Assembly: GCF_002794255.1 (NCBI RefSeq)
Contig: NZ_PGGW01000067.1
Coordinates: 310,001-374,000, forward strand
From: Streptomyces carminius
Lineage (GTDB): Bacteria > Actinomycetota > Actinomycetes > Streptomycetales > Streptomycetaceae
Reading direction: 5' to 3'
Length of the DNA stretch: 64,000 nt
Positions 44,857 through 53,069 of the stretch are shown in pieces. Numbering within the stretch: the stretch's first letter is position 1; each line of letters begins with the position of its first letter. A program made the position numbers and the translations under genes. Under the pieces are notes generated by a model. The model did not search any database and was not told the DNA's origin. It was given only the letters and a program-made list of their open reading frames with translations.

Positions 44857-44990
44857 GTTCCCTGCTGTTCCAGTGGGGTCCGGCAGTTCGCGGAACCGGG
44901 CCCCCGACCGGTGGAACCCGCTCCCGGGCCGGTGTGTCACAGAGGCGGCATTGACGGTCGCCCGCCGTCGCCGCACAGCCTCCGAGGCGC

Positions 44991-45290
44991 TCATGCGTAC
45001 GAAAACCGCCCGCACCGTCCGCAGGTCCGTCCCAGCCACGGCACGGCGACCCGCTGCCCGGCGGCCAGGTGGGTGACTCCCGCGCCGAGCCGCTCGACGA
45101 TCCCGACGCCCTCGTGTCCGGGGACGAACGGGGGTTCGGGCTTGACGGGCCAGTCGCCGTTCGCGGCGTGGATGTCGGTGTGGCACAGCCCGGAGGCCTC
45201 CACACGGACGCTGACCTGTCCGGGACCGGAGTCGGGGCGTTCCTCGATCACCAGGGGTTCGCCGAGGGCCCGGACGACTGCTGCCTTCAT
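44991..45290 (-). pseudogene. N-terminal stub of a zinc alcohol dehydrogenase
   Basis: 99 codons: [20 protein letters not shown], then [20 protein letters not shown] and [17 protein letters not shown], ending [10 protein letters not shown]. The first half matches AdhP/AdhA-type enzymes: the catalytic zinc Cys (GLCHTD) and the His-Glu of GHEG are present. The structural zinc site breaks off after CGRCG, and the whole nucleotide-binding domain is gone. A good ribosome site (GAGGAG) remains, so the stub may still be translated, but it cannot be an enzyme. Confidence 0.8.
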
Positions 45291-45472
45291 GCCTGTTCAC
45301 TCCTCGCGGGGTTCCCGGGACTTCCGGGATTGCGCGCCGTCCGCCGCCGGACGGTAAGGATGGTGCTCGGTTCGGTACGGCTGTCGTACGACCGCGGTCA
45401 CGGGACCGCCACAGGTGGTGGGCCGGGGCCGGGACGGTCGCCCTGGTCCGGCCCCAGCACGTCTTCCGCCTG

Positions 45473-45685
45473 TCAGCGGAGCCAGCCGTGGCGCTTGACC
45501 AGCGGCAGTGCCTCCCAGGTGCGGCCGGCGCCGTAGGCGGCCAGGGCGACAGTGGCGTCGGTGGTGGTGCCGGTCTCCTGGCCGGCCGCGGCACGGGCAC
45601 CGGCCGCCGGGGCGGCGGCCCTCGTCCGGCGCCACGAGGGCAGGTGGAGTCCGGGACGGTGGTGAGAGTGACCCTGCACGGCCAT
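45473..45685 (-). CDS. Small basic hypothetical protein
   Basis: A 70-residue frame (GHSHHRPGLHLPSWRRTRAA ... ALAAYGAGRTWEALPLVKRH). ATG 45685 has a strong ribosome site, GGAAGGGAG, at proper distance. It is His- and Arg-rich near the start. No family was recognised; the Shine-Dalgarno is the main argument for it. Confidence 0.45.
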   Translation of the reverse strand: MAVQGHSHHRPGLHLPSWRRTRAAAPAAGARAAAGQETGTTTDATVALAAYGAGRTWEALPLVKRHGWLR

Positions 45686-45801
45686 GACGTGCTCCCTTCC
45701 AGAAGCTTCGGACCGGCTGTCCGTCGCATGACCACCATCCCGCCCGCGGCGGGTCCGGCGCCGGTGCCGAAGGGCCGCCAGGGGCGGGGCCGGTCGGCCC
45801 T

Positions 45802-45831
45802 GTTCCCCGGGACCGGTGGGTCCCGGGGAAC
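45802..45831 (-). terminator. Terminator downstream of the peptidoglycan-binding gene
   Basis: GTTCCCCGGGACC (45802-45814) pairs perfectly with GGTCCCGGGGAAC (45819-45831), loop GGTG, 78 bases past the stop at 45909. Confidence 0.7.
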
Positions 45832-45908
45832 TCCCCCGTGCCGTTCCGCCGTGCGACCGTACACGCGGCGGGGCCGGTCTTTACGCGGGCCGGGTCCTCC
45901 GCACCGGT

Positions 45909-46355
45909 CTAGAGCGAGTTGGCGAGCCGCTTGAACGCCGCCTGGGTCCCCGAACCGGCGATCCCGTCGATGGCGCCGGTGTAGCCGTAGTGGGCCTTCA
46001 TCCAGCGCTGCAGCGCCTTCACCGTGTTGGGCCCGACGATCCCGTCGATGGCGTCGTTGTAGCTCCAGCTCTGCTTGAGGTAGCGCTGCATCGCCTTCCA
46101 GCTGTTGGTGCCGAGCTGCCCGTCGATGGCGCCGGTGTAGCCGTAGCTGCTCTTCAGCACCCGCTGGATCTTCCTGGCCTGTGTGGTGTTCAGGCCGAGG
46201 TTGACCACCGCGAGCGGTGCGATGGCCTGAGAGCCCACCGCAGGCTGCGCGGCCGCCGCAGGGGCCGCAGTGGCGGCGCCCGCTGCCGCCAGGCTCCCGA
46301 CGGTGATTCCGGCGGCAGCGGTGATGCCGACAAACGTCCTCGTCAAGGTTCGCAT
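45909..46355 (-). CDS. Secreted peptidoglycan-binding repeat protein
   Basis: A 148-residue exoprotein. The signal peptide is RTLTRTFVGITAAAGITVGS with cleavage near ATAAPA. The mature part consists of peptidoglycan-binding-type repeats: KIQRVLKSSYGYTGAIDGQL, AMQRYLKQSWSYNDAIDGIV and ALQRWMKAHYGYTGAIDGIA, period about 36 residues. No catalytic domain is present, so it may be a wall-bound decoy, lectin-like factor or partner of an enzyme. It diverges from the HTH pair, whose first member ends in the same kind of domain, suggesting a shared regulatory role. Confidence 0.82.
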   Translation of the reverse strand: MRTLTRTFVGITAAAGITVGSLAAAGAATAAPAAAAQPAVGSQAIAPLAVVNLGLNTTQARKIQRVLKSSYGYTGAIDGQLGTNSWKAMQRYLKQSWSYNDAIDGIVGPNTVKALQRWMKAHYGYTGAIDGIAGSGTQAAFKRLANSL

Positions 46356-46634
46356 TCGTTTCCCTTTCAGTGGGCGAAGCCGACCGCACCGGCCGGCTCG
46401 GGAACGAGACTGCGGGGCGGGGACAAGGGGCCGCAACGGCGGCCGGAGAAGTGACGTAACCATGGGACGTCCCATGCGGTGACCTGCTGGGACTTGATGC
46501 GACAAGTCGGTGCGGCGGGACGGGAAGGGGCGGGCGGCGGCCGGTCGTGCACGAGCGAGGACCGCGGTTGCTGGTGCACAATGCAACGGGGGAACGGGAC
46601 TTGGACCAAGAGCCGCGAACGCGTCTGGGGGAAC

Positions 46635-47456
46635 ATGCCGCGTTGGAGAGAGCTGCCCGCCGAACTGGATTCGAGCGTCCGCCGGTTGGTGGTGCGCCTG
46701 CGTGGGCTGAAGGACCACAGCGGTTTGAGTACACGGCAGTTGACCGCGAAGACGGGGTACAGCGCGAAGTCCTGGGAGCGGTATCTGAGCGGCAGATCGC
46801 TGCCGCCCCGGGAAGCCGTCGAGGCGATGGCCCGGGTCTGCGGTGAGGACCCGGTACGGCTGCTCGCGCTGCACGAGGTCGCCGCCGAGGCGTGGAGAGC
46901 CGGACGCACGGGCGTGTCCGCGACGGGGGCGGCCGAGGAGGCCGGGGCGGAGGCCCCGTCTGCCGGGACCGGGACCGGGGCCGGGGCCGACGGGGAACGG
47001 CCGCACGGGCCGCCCCCGTCGCGCATCGCGCTGGTGGCGGCGGGGGTGGTGGTCCTGGTGCTGGCCGTCTCGTCGGCGGTCCTGCTGTTCGTACGGTCCA
47101 CGGGCGGCGACGGCAGGGCGGGAGCGGATCGCTCCGCCACCGCGGCGGTACCGGGACCGGCGTCGAGCCCGGCGGCCGGGTACACCTGCCGGGTGGAGCG
47201 CGTCGACGGCCGCTGGTATGCGGGCAACAGCCGTACCCGGGACGCCATCGTGGCGTACGGACACGCCGGGCCGGAGGTGGCGGAGGTGCAGTGCCTGCTG
47301 CGCCGGGCCGGCATCGAGCCGGGGGACATCGACGGGATCTACGGTCCGCTGACGCAGCGCGCCGTCGAACGTGCGCAGAAGCGGGACGGTCTGGTCGTGG
47401 ACGGCATCGTCGGGCCGCACACCTGGAAGGCCCTGCGGGGGTGGTCCCGGGGATGA
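46635..47456 (+). CDS. Membrane-tethered HTH protein with peptidoglycan-binding domain
   Basis: A 273-residue protein combining a cytoplasmic XRE-like HTH (about 12-75: RRLVVRLRGLKDHSGLSTRQ, TAKTGYSAKSWERYLSGRSL), a Gly/Ala linker, one membrane helix (IALVAAGVVVLVLAVSSAVL, about 130-150) and an outside peptidoglycan-binding domain (VAEVQCLLRRAGIEPGDIDG, VVDGIVGPHTWKAL). ATG 46635 follows GGGGGAA. The layout suggests a one-component sensor linking wall state to transcription. It overlaps the next gene by four bases and diverges from the PG-binding exoprotein gene, a plausible target. Confidence 0.82.
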   Translation: MPRWRELPAELDSSVRRLVVRLRGLKDHSGLSTRQLTAKTGYSAKSWERYLSGRSLPPREAVEAMARVCGEDPVRLLALHEVAAEAWRAGRTGVSATGAAEEAGAEAPSAGTGTGAGADGERPHGPPPSRIALVAAGVVVLVLAVSSAVLLFVRSTGGDGRAGADRSATAAVPGPASSPAAGYTCRVERVDGRWYAGNSRTRDAIVAYGHAGPEVAEVQCLLRRAGIEPGDIDGIYGPLTQRAVERAQKRDGLVVDGIVGPHTWKALRGWSRG

Positions 47457-48433
47457 CGCGTGCCTCGCGGCCGCCGCTGCCGCCGGAACGTGCCCGGCTG
47501 GTCGCCGTACTGCGGGAGTTGAAGGAGCGTACCGGTCTGAGTCTGGCGGGCCTGGCGGAGCGGACCACGTACAGCAAGTCCTCCTGGGACCGCTGTCTCA
47601 ACGGCAGGGTGCTGCCGCCGCGGCAGGCGGTACGGGACCTGTGCCGTCTCGCCGGGGAACCGGAGGGGCGGTGTCTGGCCCTGTGGGAGATCGCGGAGGC
47701 GGAGTGGAGCGGGCGTGCGGCGGGGGCGGCGCCCGCGTCCGCGGATGCGGGCACACCGGGGCAGCCGCCGTCCCCGGCACCGTCCCCGGCGCCGTCCCCG
47801 GACCGGCAGGAGACCACGCCTGCCGGTGACCGGCACGGTCACCGGGGTGCGGTGGTTCGCCGGGGTGCGGTGGCAGTGGTGGTGCTCGCGTCGGTGTGCG
47901 CCGTGGCTCTCGGGGGCGTGGTGGCCCTGTTCCTGTCGCCGGGCCGGGACGGCGGATCGCGGTTCCCGCCCCCGCCCGCTTCCGGGCCCTACTGCCGGGG
48001 AGCCGGCTGCGAGGGCAGGGACCCGATAAGCATGGTCTGTGCCGCCGGGCCGGACACCCTCGCCTCGTACCGTACCGCCACCGGAGCCCGGATGGAGGTG
48101 CGCTACAGCCGGGAGTGCGGGACCGGTTGGGCCCGGGCGTGGGGTACGGGTGTCGGCGACCGGATCGAGGTGTCCGCGGACGGCCGTACCCACAGTGCCG
48201 AGGTCGTGGACGAGCTCGACGCGGAGGCGTATGTCTACACCGCCATGGCCGCGATCCGTCCCGGAAGCGTCGTCCGGGCCTGCTTCCGGCCCGCGGCGGG
48301 CGGGGAGACGGAGTGTTTCGACGGTGCTGCGGTCCGGGGCACGGGCGGCGGGGAGAGGGCCCGCGCCTCGTACCGCGCCGCGCCGTGGCGCGGCGGCCTG
48401 GTGCCGTCGCGCCACGACGCGGTGTTCCGGTGA
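47453..48433 (+). CDS. Membrane-tethered HTH protein with DUF2690 domain
   Basis: A 326-residue paralogue of the previous protein: XRE-like HTH (about 15-75: RELKERTGLSLAGLAERTTY, SWDRCLNGRVLPPRQAV), Pro/Ser linker, one membrane helix (VAVVVLASVCAVALGGVVAL) and an outside DUF2690 domain (CRGAGCEGRDPISMVCA, VRYSRECGTGWARAWG) with Cys pairs. ATG 47453 overlaps the upstream stop (ATGA). The two may act together as a wall- or redox-sensing pair. The final stretch ends 16 bases before the convergent xylanase stop. Confidence 0.8.
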   Translation: MTRASRPPLPPERARLVAVLRELKERTGLSLAGLAERTTYSKSSWDRCLNGRVLPPRQAVRDLCRLAGEPEGRCLALWEIAEAEWSGRAAGAAPASADAGTPGQPPSPAPSPAPSPDRQETTPAGDRHGHRGAVVRRGAVAVVVLASVCAVALGGVVALFLSPGRDGGSRFPPPPASGPYCRGAGCEGRDPISMVCAAGPDTLASYRTATGARMEVRYSRECGTGWARAWGTGVGDRIEVSADGRTHSAEVVDELDAEAYVYTAMAAIRPGSVVRACFRPAAGGETECFDGAAVRGTGGGERARASYRAAPWRGGLVPSRHDAVFR

Positions 48434-48449
48434 GTCGGGGACGACCCGG

Positions 48450-49166
48450 TCAGCTCATGTTGATGTTGGAGTTGCCGCTGCTCTGGTAGCCCTCGGTCGC
48501 CATGATCATGTAGTAGTTGAAGCTGCCCATCCGCAGCCCGGCCCGGCTCCACGCGTCGAAGTGGTTGCCGGTGGTGATGGTGCCGCCGGTCTTCTTCTGC
48601 TGCCGGACGCTCCAGTACTGGTCGAAGGTCCTGCCGTCGCCCTCGATGGAGGGGGCGTTGTACCGGGTCGTCTTGTAGATGTCGTACGTGCCGCCGTCGC
48701 TGCTGACCGTGCCCCGGTGCTCGCCCGTGGGCCGGTAGGTGCCCCAGTTGTCGACGATGTAGTACTCGACGAGCGGGTTCGCCGTCCACCCGTACAGGCA
48801 CAGGTACGCGTTGCCGGACGGGTTGAAGCTGCCGGAGTAGTGCACTGTCCGGCGGCTTCCGTTGCTCCAGCCCTTGCCGATGACGAAGTTGCCGGTGTTG
48901 CGCCACGAGGTGCTGTAGTTGCCGCCGTTCCCCAGGGTCGCGGAGACCGTTCCGGGGGCGTCGGTCCAGAACGAGAAGAAGTACCCGCTGTGGTGGCCGG
49001 TCTGGTTCGAGGTGATGGTCTGGGCGTGGGCGGTGCCGGCGGTCGGCAGTATCAGGCCGGAGGTGGCCACCGCCAGGGCGCCGGCGCGGCCGATGAAGCC
49101 CCTGCGGCTGAGGCCGCCGGGGGTGGGGACGCCGTTGTCGGGGGTGGGAGCGCCGTTCATGTGCAT
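48450..49166 (-). CDS. Endo-1,4-beta-xylanase, glycoside hydrolase family 11
   Basis: A 238-residue secreted xylanase. A Tat signal ([19 protein letters not shown]) ends near AHAQT. The mature 190 residues are a GH11 jelly roll: nucleophile Glu134 ([12 protein letters not shown]), acid/base Glu225 ([12 protein letters not shown]), and Asn93 in NFVIGKGW. No carbohydrate-binding module follows, unlike some Streptomyces XlnB-type enzymes. ATG 49166 has the ideal site GGAGG. It cuts xylan outside the cell. Confidence 0.94.
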   Translation of the reverse strand: MHMNGAPTPDNGVPTPGGLSRRGFIGRAGALAVATSGLILPTAGTAHAQTITSNQTGHHSGYFFSFWTDAPGTVSATLGNGGNYSTSWRNTGNFVIGKGWSNGSRRTVHYSGSFNPSGNAYLCLYGWTANPLVEYYIVDNWGTYRPTGEHRGTVSSDGGTYDIYKTTRYNAPSIEGDGRTFDQYWSVRQQKKTGGTITTGNHFDAWSRAGLRMGSFNYYMIMATEGYQSSGNSNINMS

Positions 49167-49394
49167 GCTTCCTCCATGCGAAGACTGGCCGGGGGCCAGG
49201 CAGCGTGATACGACCCGGTGGGGATGCCGGCGGCCGGGAGGCGGCCACCGTGTGCCGGCGCCGTATCAGCGACGGTGGGGGGATGTCGGTCGTCGTGCGC
49301 TCGACGGCCGGAGAGCCGGGACACTGTGGGGTGTTCCGGACCGACAGGAGGGCTGTCGATGCCGATAGTGTTGGTCCGGCCCGTTGAGTTGTCA

Positions 49395-49423
49395 ACAGTT
49401 CCCGGAAGCATTACGGGAACTGT
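49395..49423. promoter_or_regulatory. Inverted repeat ACAGTTCCCG-N9-CGGGAACTGT
   Basis: A perfect 10-bp inverted repeat (49395-49404 with 49414-49423) with a GAAGCATTA spacer. The shape suits an operator better than a terminator, as there is no gene ending beside it. It lies 229 bases upstream of the xylanase start on the minus strand. Confidence 0.5.
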
Positions 49424-49579
49424 GCTGTCATCAGGGATTTACACAGGAAGACGTTGCTGCTGGTCAGCGGTCATCTTCGACTGATCACTTCGGAATCCGT
49501 TTGCTGGAAGCAGCAGTTCCGGGACCGATGGCCGGGTCAACGTTGTCGAAACTTTCGGAGATGTTCCGATCATGACGGC

Positions 49580-49598
49580 GGGGCGGGGCGGGGCGGGG
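49580..49598 (+). repeat. Perfect G-quadruplex-type run
   Basis: Four GGGG tracts are separated by single C residues (GGGGCGGGGCGGGGCGGGG). This is an ideal parallel G-quadruplex motif on the plus strand, just upstream of a terminator-like hairpin and past the stop of the minus-strand gene at 49675. Confidence 0.65.
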
Positions 49599-49610
49599 TC
49601 GGCCGGTGGC

Positions 49611-49641
49611 GGGCGGCCCCCGGGGCCGTCGGGGGCCGCCC
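49611..49641 (-). terminator. Terminator of the 49675-50334 gene
   Basis: GGGCGGCCCCCG (49611-49622) pairs perfectly with CGGGGGCCGCCC (49630-49641), 34 bases past the stop codon. Confidence 0.7.
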
Positions 49642-49674
49642 CGTGTCTCCTCCGGGCGCGGACCGGACCGGGGT

Positions 49675-50334
49675 TCAGCCGCTCCGGGGCGGCACGGGGG
49701 GATTCCGCCGGGCCGCCAGCGCGGCCTCGAGGTCGGCCTCGACACGGGCCAGATCGGCCGGACCGTAGTAACTGCCGACGCGCACCAGTTCCCGGTAGAC
49801 GTCCACCGCCCGGGAACCGCGCTCACGGACCTGGCCCTCGGAACGGAGACCGCCGTCGCACACGGCTTCGAGCCGTACGCAGCGGATCCAGGCGTCGGCC
49901 GCCCGGGCGATGGCGTCCTCCACCTCCTCCCCGGTCGGCCGGCGGGGTGTTCCGTCCGGGCGGACGGCGGGGCGGTCCGTGGCGCCGTCCGGTGCCCGCC
50001 CGGCCGCGAGCGCCTCGGCGACCCTCCCCGGCCGTGCCCGGGCCGGGTCGTGGCGGTCGAAGAGCCGCCATGCGCGCCGGGCCGTCTCCAGGGCGGCGTG
50101 CACACGGCCCAGCGCCTCGAGTGCCTCGGCACGGGCGTAGTACAGCGCGGCCAGCCGCTGTTCGTCCCGCGGGTCGCCGTCCGCCGCCGCGACGGCCCGG
50201 TCGATCCGGGCCTCGGCGCGTTCGCTGAGCCTGAGGGCCTTGTGCCACCGCCCGGACTCGATCTCGACCATGCTGCGCAGGAACAGCCGGTCCGCGGACC
50301 GGCGGTACGCGCGGCCCGCCGACTTCCTCCACAC
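49675..50334 (-). CDS. Helical (TPR-like) hypothetical protein
   Basis: A 219-residue soluble protein rich in Arg, Ala and Glu. The N-terminal half looks like helical TPR-type repeats (YRRSADRLFLRSMVEIESGR, RLAALYYARAEALEALGRVH). A Pro/Arg-rich linker separates a second helical part (VDVYRELVRVGSYYGPADLA). GTG 50334 follows GGAGGAGG. No family was recognised. Such proteins often scaffold regulators; nothing here says which. Confidence 0.65.
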   Translation of the reverse strand: MWRKSAGRAYRRSADRLFLRSMVEIESGRWHKALRLSERAEARIDRAVAAADGDPRDEQRLAALYYARAEALEALGRVHAALETARRAWRLFDRHDPARARPGRVAEALAAGRAPDGATDRPAVRPDGTPRRPTGEEVEDAIARAADAWIRCVRLEAVCDGGLRSEGQVRERGSRAVDVYRELVRVGSYYGPADLARVEADLEAALAARRNPPVPPRSG

Positions 50335-50962
50335 CGTCAGGCCTCCTCCGGTCCCTCGGCCCGGCGGACGTGGTGCCCGGCCGGGTAGGTGCCGAATCTA
50401 CTGCGTGCGGGAGGGCGGGGTGCCGGTTCCGGCCTCCGGAGGCCCCGGCGGGCGGTACCCGCCGGACCGGGTGTCCGGGGCGGGAGACGCCATCCGGCCG
50501 GCGATTCCGGAGTAACCGGTAGGCTTTTCCCGGTGAATTCTCCGGCCGCGGGTTACGGCGGTCCGTCGCGTCCGCCACCGTTTCCGGGGCATTGCTCGAA
50601 TCGCCATTTGTTATGGCCGCGTCAAAGGCGTATTGCGTGGCGATCTCGCGGTCGGCCGAATGCTCCCCGGTGGGAGCGGGCCGGTGGATGCCGGAGGGGG
50701 GAAATGAGACGGTATGGGAGTGTATGACCGGCTGTTCGGCGCCTGGTGAACCGGATAAGCGGAAGGGGTTGTAGCGAAACCAGCGTTGGTGTATACACGT
50801 CAAGTGTATGAGGGGGCCAGGGTCAAGGACTGGGACCGCCTTCGACGAGTTGTGGCCTCGCACGTCTTCCGACTGTCTCCGACGTAATCGGTAGGCGAAC
50901 GGCTTCATGTCTACGCCATGGCTATTCCTGTCGATTGCGCGTGTTCTCCTGGAGGACCCCGA
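50335..50962. other. Long divergent intergenic region
   Basis: 628 bases without a supported gene. G+C drops in 50580-50930. It contains the palindrome GTGTATACAC at 50789-50798 followed by GTCAAGTGTAT. It should hold the promoter of the secreted protein at 50963, probably a regulated one. Confidence 0.55.
50789..50798. promoter_or_regulatory. Palindrome GTGTATACAC
   Basis: A perfect 10-bp A/T-containing palindrome with a partial repeat (GTGTAT) 7 bases on. In this G+C background it is conspicuous. It lies 165 bases before the secreted protein start and may be an operator or a -10 region. Confidence 0.4.
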
Positions 50963-52330
50963 ATGCATTTCCACCGTTACCGGTCCCGGCTGTGGGCAGC
51001 CACGACCGCGGCAGCCGCCGCGTGCCTGGCGGTGACCACGCTCACCGCACCCGCCGCCAACGCCGAACCGGCGGACAACCCCGCGTGGGGCAAGGAGTTA
51101 CCGCCGACCGACGCACCCACCAGCCGGGCCTACGACCTGATCGTCGAGAACAGCGACAAGGGGTACGCGCCGCGCGGCGGCGAGTGCTCCAAGGAGGTCC
51201 ACGCCCGGTACTGGGCGTACGGGCCCGACGGCAAGGTCTACCCGACCTGGCACCCGCCGAAGGACCCCAGCGGGTGCACCTTCGGCCACGAGCACGGTGA
51301 CGATCCCCGCCAGTCCGAGCTGTTCTCCGCGGTCGACTGGCCGACCTTCGGCTACACCGCCGAGGTGCAGCGGGACTCCAGTCCCGAGTACAGCCACCGC
51401 CACGAGGACCACGTCGGGCACAAGGTCATGGTCGTCAACAACGACCCGGTGAGGGAGGGCGACGACGGCACCAGCGTCTTCCCGCCGACGAACGGCAGGA
51501 TCCTGGCGACCTGCGACGTGCTGCTGAAGTTCCACCAGGGCACCCACTCCGCGGACGCGTTCACCAACAACGTCCACGAGCTGATCTACAACAACCGGTG
51601 CACCGGCAGCAACAACGGGCAGACCACCGAGGCCAGGTACACCGCGCTGATCCCGCTCGGGCGTCCGGGCGGCTTCGGCGGGACCGACTGCCCCGGCCCG
51701 TTCCTCGGCGCGGGGTTCAAGCAGGTCGGCACCGCGGAGCCGGCGGACTCGCCCTCGGACACGAAGTCGCTCGGCCGGCTGATCACCGACGCGAGCTGTG
51801 TGCAGGCGATCAGGGAGGGCAAGACCCACTTCGAGCCCCTGACGGGTACGTATGTGCCGTTCGGTGACACCGACCTGCACGAGTTCTGGTTCGCCGACGT
51901 GACGGTGAGCACCTCGCAGCTGAACTTCAACATCGCTCCGCTGTTCTACGTGCTCAACCCCAGCCGGTACTTCGACTCCGGCAAGCCGGGCAACATCGGC
52001 CGCCAGGTCGATCTCTGCTACGACGTGAACGTCCAGGGTCAGTACTGTGACCAGGTGCGCCGGCAGGGCGGTCAGCGGATCGCGTGGGACGACGTGCGTT
52101 CGCCGTTCAACGGCGGTCTGCGCCAGTTCCGCCCGGGCAACTTCACGGTGCGCAACAGCGGCCCGACCACCGTCTACACCGACGTGTACGGCCGTAACGC
52201 CTCGACCCAGCCGTTCGAGGGCTCCATCAAGCAGTACTTCTCCGGCAACTCCTCGAACCCGCTCTACGTCCGGGGCACCACGAAGGACTGGGCCGCCAAC
52301 CCGTCCGACCGGATCCACGCGCCGAACTGA
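50963..52330 (+). CDS. Secreted His-rich hypothetical protein with an early TTA codon
   Basis: A 455-residue exoprotein. The signal is RSRLWAATTAAAAACLAVTT with cleavage near ANAEP. His clusters (FGHEHGDDPRQS, EYSHRHEDHVGHKVMVVNND, KFHQGTHSAD) suggest metal binding, and Cys residues occur in apparent pairs. The C-terminal part (FNGGLRQFRPGNFTVRNSG) looks beta-rich. Homologues are known to me only as hypothetical secreted proteins. ATG 50963 follows GGAGGA. Codon 46 (51098-51100) is TTA, so translation should depend on the bldA tRNA. Confidence 0.8.
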   Translation: MHFHRYRSRLWAATTAAAAACLAVTTLTAPAANAEPADNPAWGKELPPTDAPTSRAYDLIVENSDKGYAPRGGECSKEVHARYWAYGPDGKVYPTWHPPKDPSGCTFGHEHGDDPRQSELFSAVDWPTFGYTAEVQRDSSPEYSHRHEDHVGHKVMVVNNDPVREGDDGTSVFPPTNGRILATCDVLLKFHQGTHSADAFTNNVHELIYNNRCTGSNNGQTTEARYTALIPLGRPGGFGGTDCPGPFLGAGFKQVGTAEPADSPSDTKSLGRLITDASCVQAIREGKTHFEPLTGTYVPFGDTDLHEFWFADVTVSTSQLNFNIAPLFYVLNPSRYFDSGKPGNIGRQVDLCYDVNVQGQYCDQVRRQGGQRIAWDDVRSPFNGGLRQFRPGNFTVRNSGPTTVYTDVYGRNASTQPFEGSIKQYFSGNSSNPLYVRGTTKDWAANPSDRIHAPN

Positions 52331-52347
52331 TTCCTCCTTCCGGCAGG

Positions 52348-52379
52348 GGGCCCGCAGCGGAGGTGTCCGCTGCGGGCCC
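52348..52379 (+). terminator. Terminator of the secreted His-rich protein gene
   Basis: GGGCCCGCAGCGG (52348-52360) pairs perfectly with CCGCTGCGGGCCC (52367-52379), 18 bases after the stop. Confidence 0.8.
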
Positions 52380-52380
52380 T

Positions 52381-53069
52381 CGCCCTGTCCCGCGGCGTCC
52401 GGCCGCGAGCCGCCGACGGCCCCGCGCCGGTCCCCGCCGGGCCCGGTACGGGGCCTCTCGCCGCGCCCCGGCCGGTGCCGCGGGGCCAGGGCCGGCGCCG
52501 GTCCGGGAGGGGGTGACCCGGCGGCGTGCGGCGGAGCGGCGGCCGCCCGAAGGTCCCGCGGGTGTCACGGGAATGACCGGTCTCAGTCCTTCAGTATCGG
52601 AAAAGTTCCGGTAAACATTGAGGGAGTGTTGGTCGGGTCCGCTGTCGCCCGGTGCTGGACCGAGCGTTTCCCGGCTTGTCAATGTGTGTCCTGAGCTGGG
52701 AGTCGCGGAAGGGAAGGGGCGATCCGACAGATCGCTTCCGTCTCCGAAAAGTTCCGGGGGAACGTATCGGGCAAGCGACAGTTCCGGTCAACGGGCGGCT
52801 CCTTCGGCCGGGGCTGTGAACGAGTCCGCTCACATACCGGCTGAGCTGCCCCGACGGTCCGTGAGGGAGGGGCGTGCCACTCCGCGCGCCTCCCGGCCTT
52901 CCGGCTGTGACCTGGTGATTCACATAAGTGACGATCGGCCGGAAGTGAATGGCGGTGGTGGTGGGGCCACATTTACCGTCGTGTTAACCACCAGGCCAGC
53001 ACTGGTTCACCGCACGTGCACGAAATGAACGCGGCGGGCTCCCCCCACAACCGCTGGAAGGACTACCAC
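52381..53069. other. Long intergenic region before the DUF4956-VTC-CotH operon
   Basis: 689 bases without a supported gene. The right half (52570-53000) is lower in G+C and contains repeated AGTTCCGG motifs (52604, 52751, 52782). It should hold the operon promoter. Confidence 0.55.
52599..52794. promoter_or_regulatory. Repeated AGTTCCGG motifs upstream of the operon
   Basis: GGAAAAGTTCCGGTAAAC at 52599-52616, CGAAAAGTTCCGGGGG at 52745-52760 and ACAGTTCCGGTCAAC at 52780-52794 share AGTTCCGG. The first two also share GAAAAGTTCCGG, and the first and third share AGTTCCGGT-AAC. They are candidate binding sites for an unknown regulator. Confidence 0.4.

Larger units (their letters stand above)
49167..49674. 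other. Lower-G+C intergenic region with several signals
   Basis: A gap of 508 bases. The 49380-49570 part is visibly lower in G+C. A frame at 49384-49575 (GTG-type start, FPEALRELCCHQGFTQEDVA) vaguely resembles an HTH but breaks off. It contains the ACAGTTCCCG inverted repeat, a G4 run and a terminator, listed separately. The xylanase promoter is on the left. Confidence 0.55.

Noticed and set aside
49384-49575. A 63-codon frame with a weak HTH look (LRELCCHQGFTQEDVA)
   Set aside because: No ribosome site, no second half of an HTH domain, and it carries the ACAGTTCCCG repeat inside. It could be debris but is not supportable as a gene.
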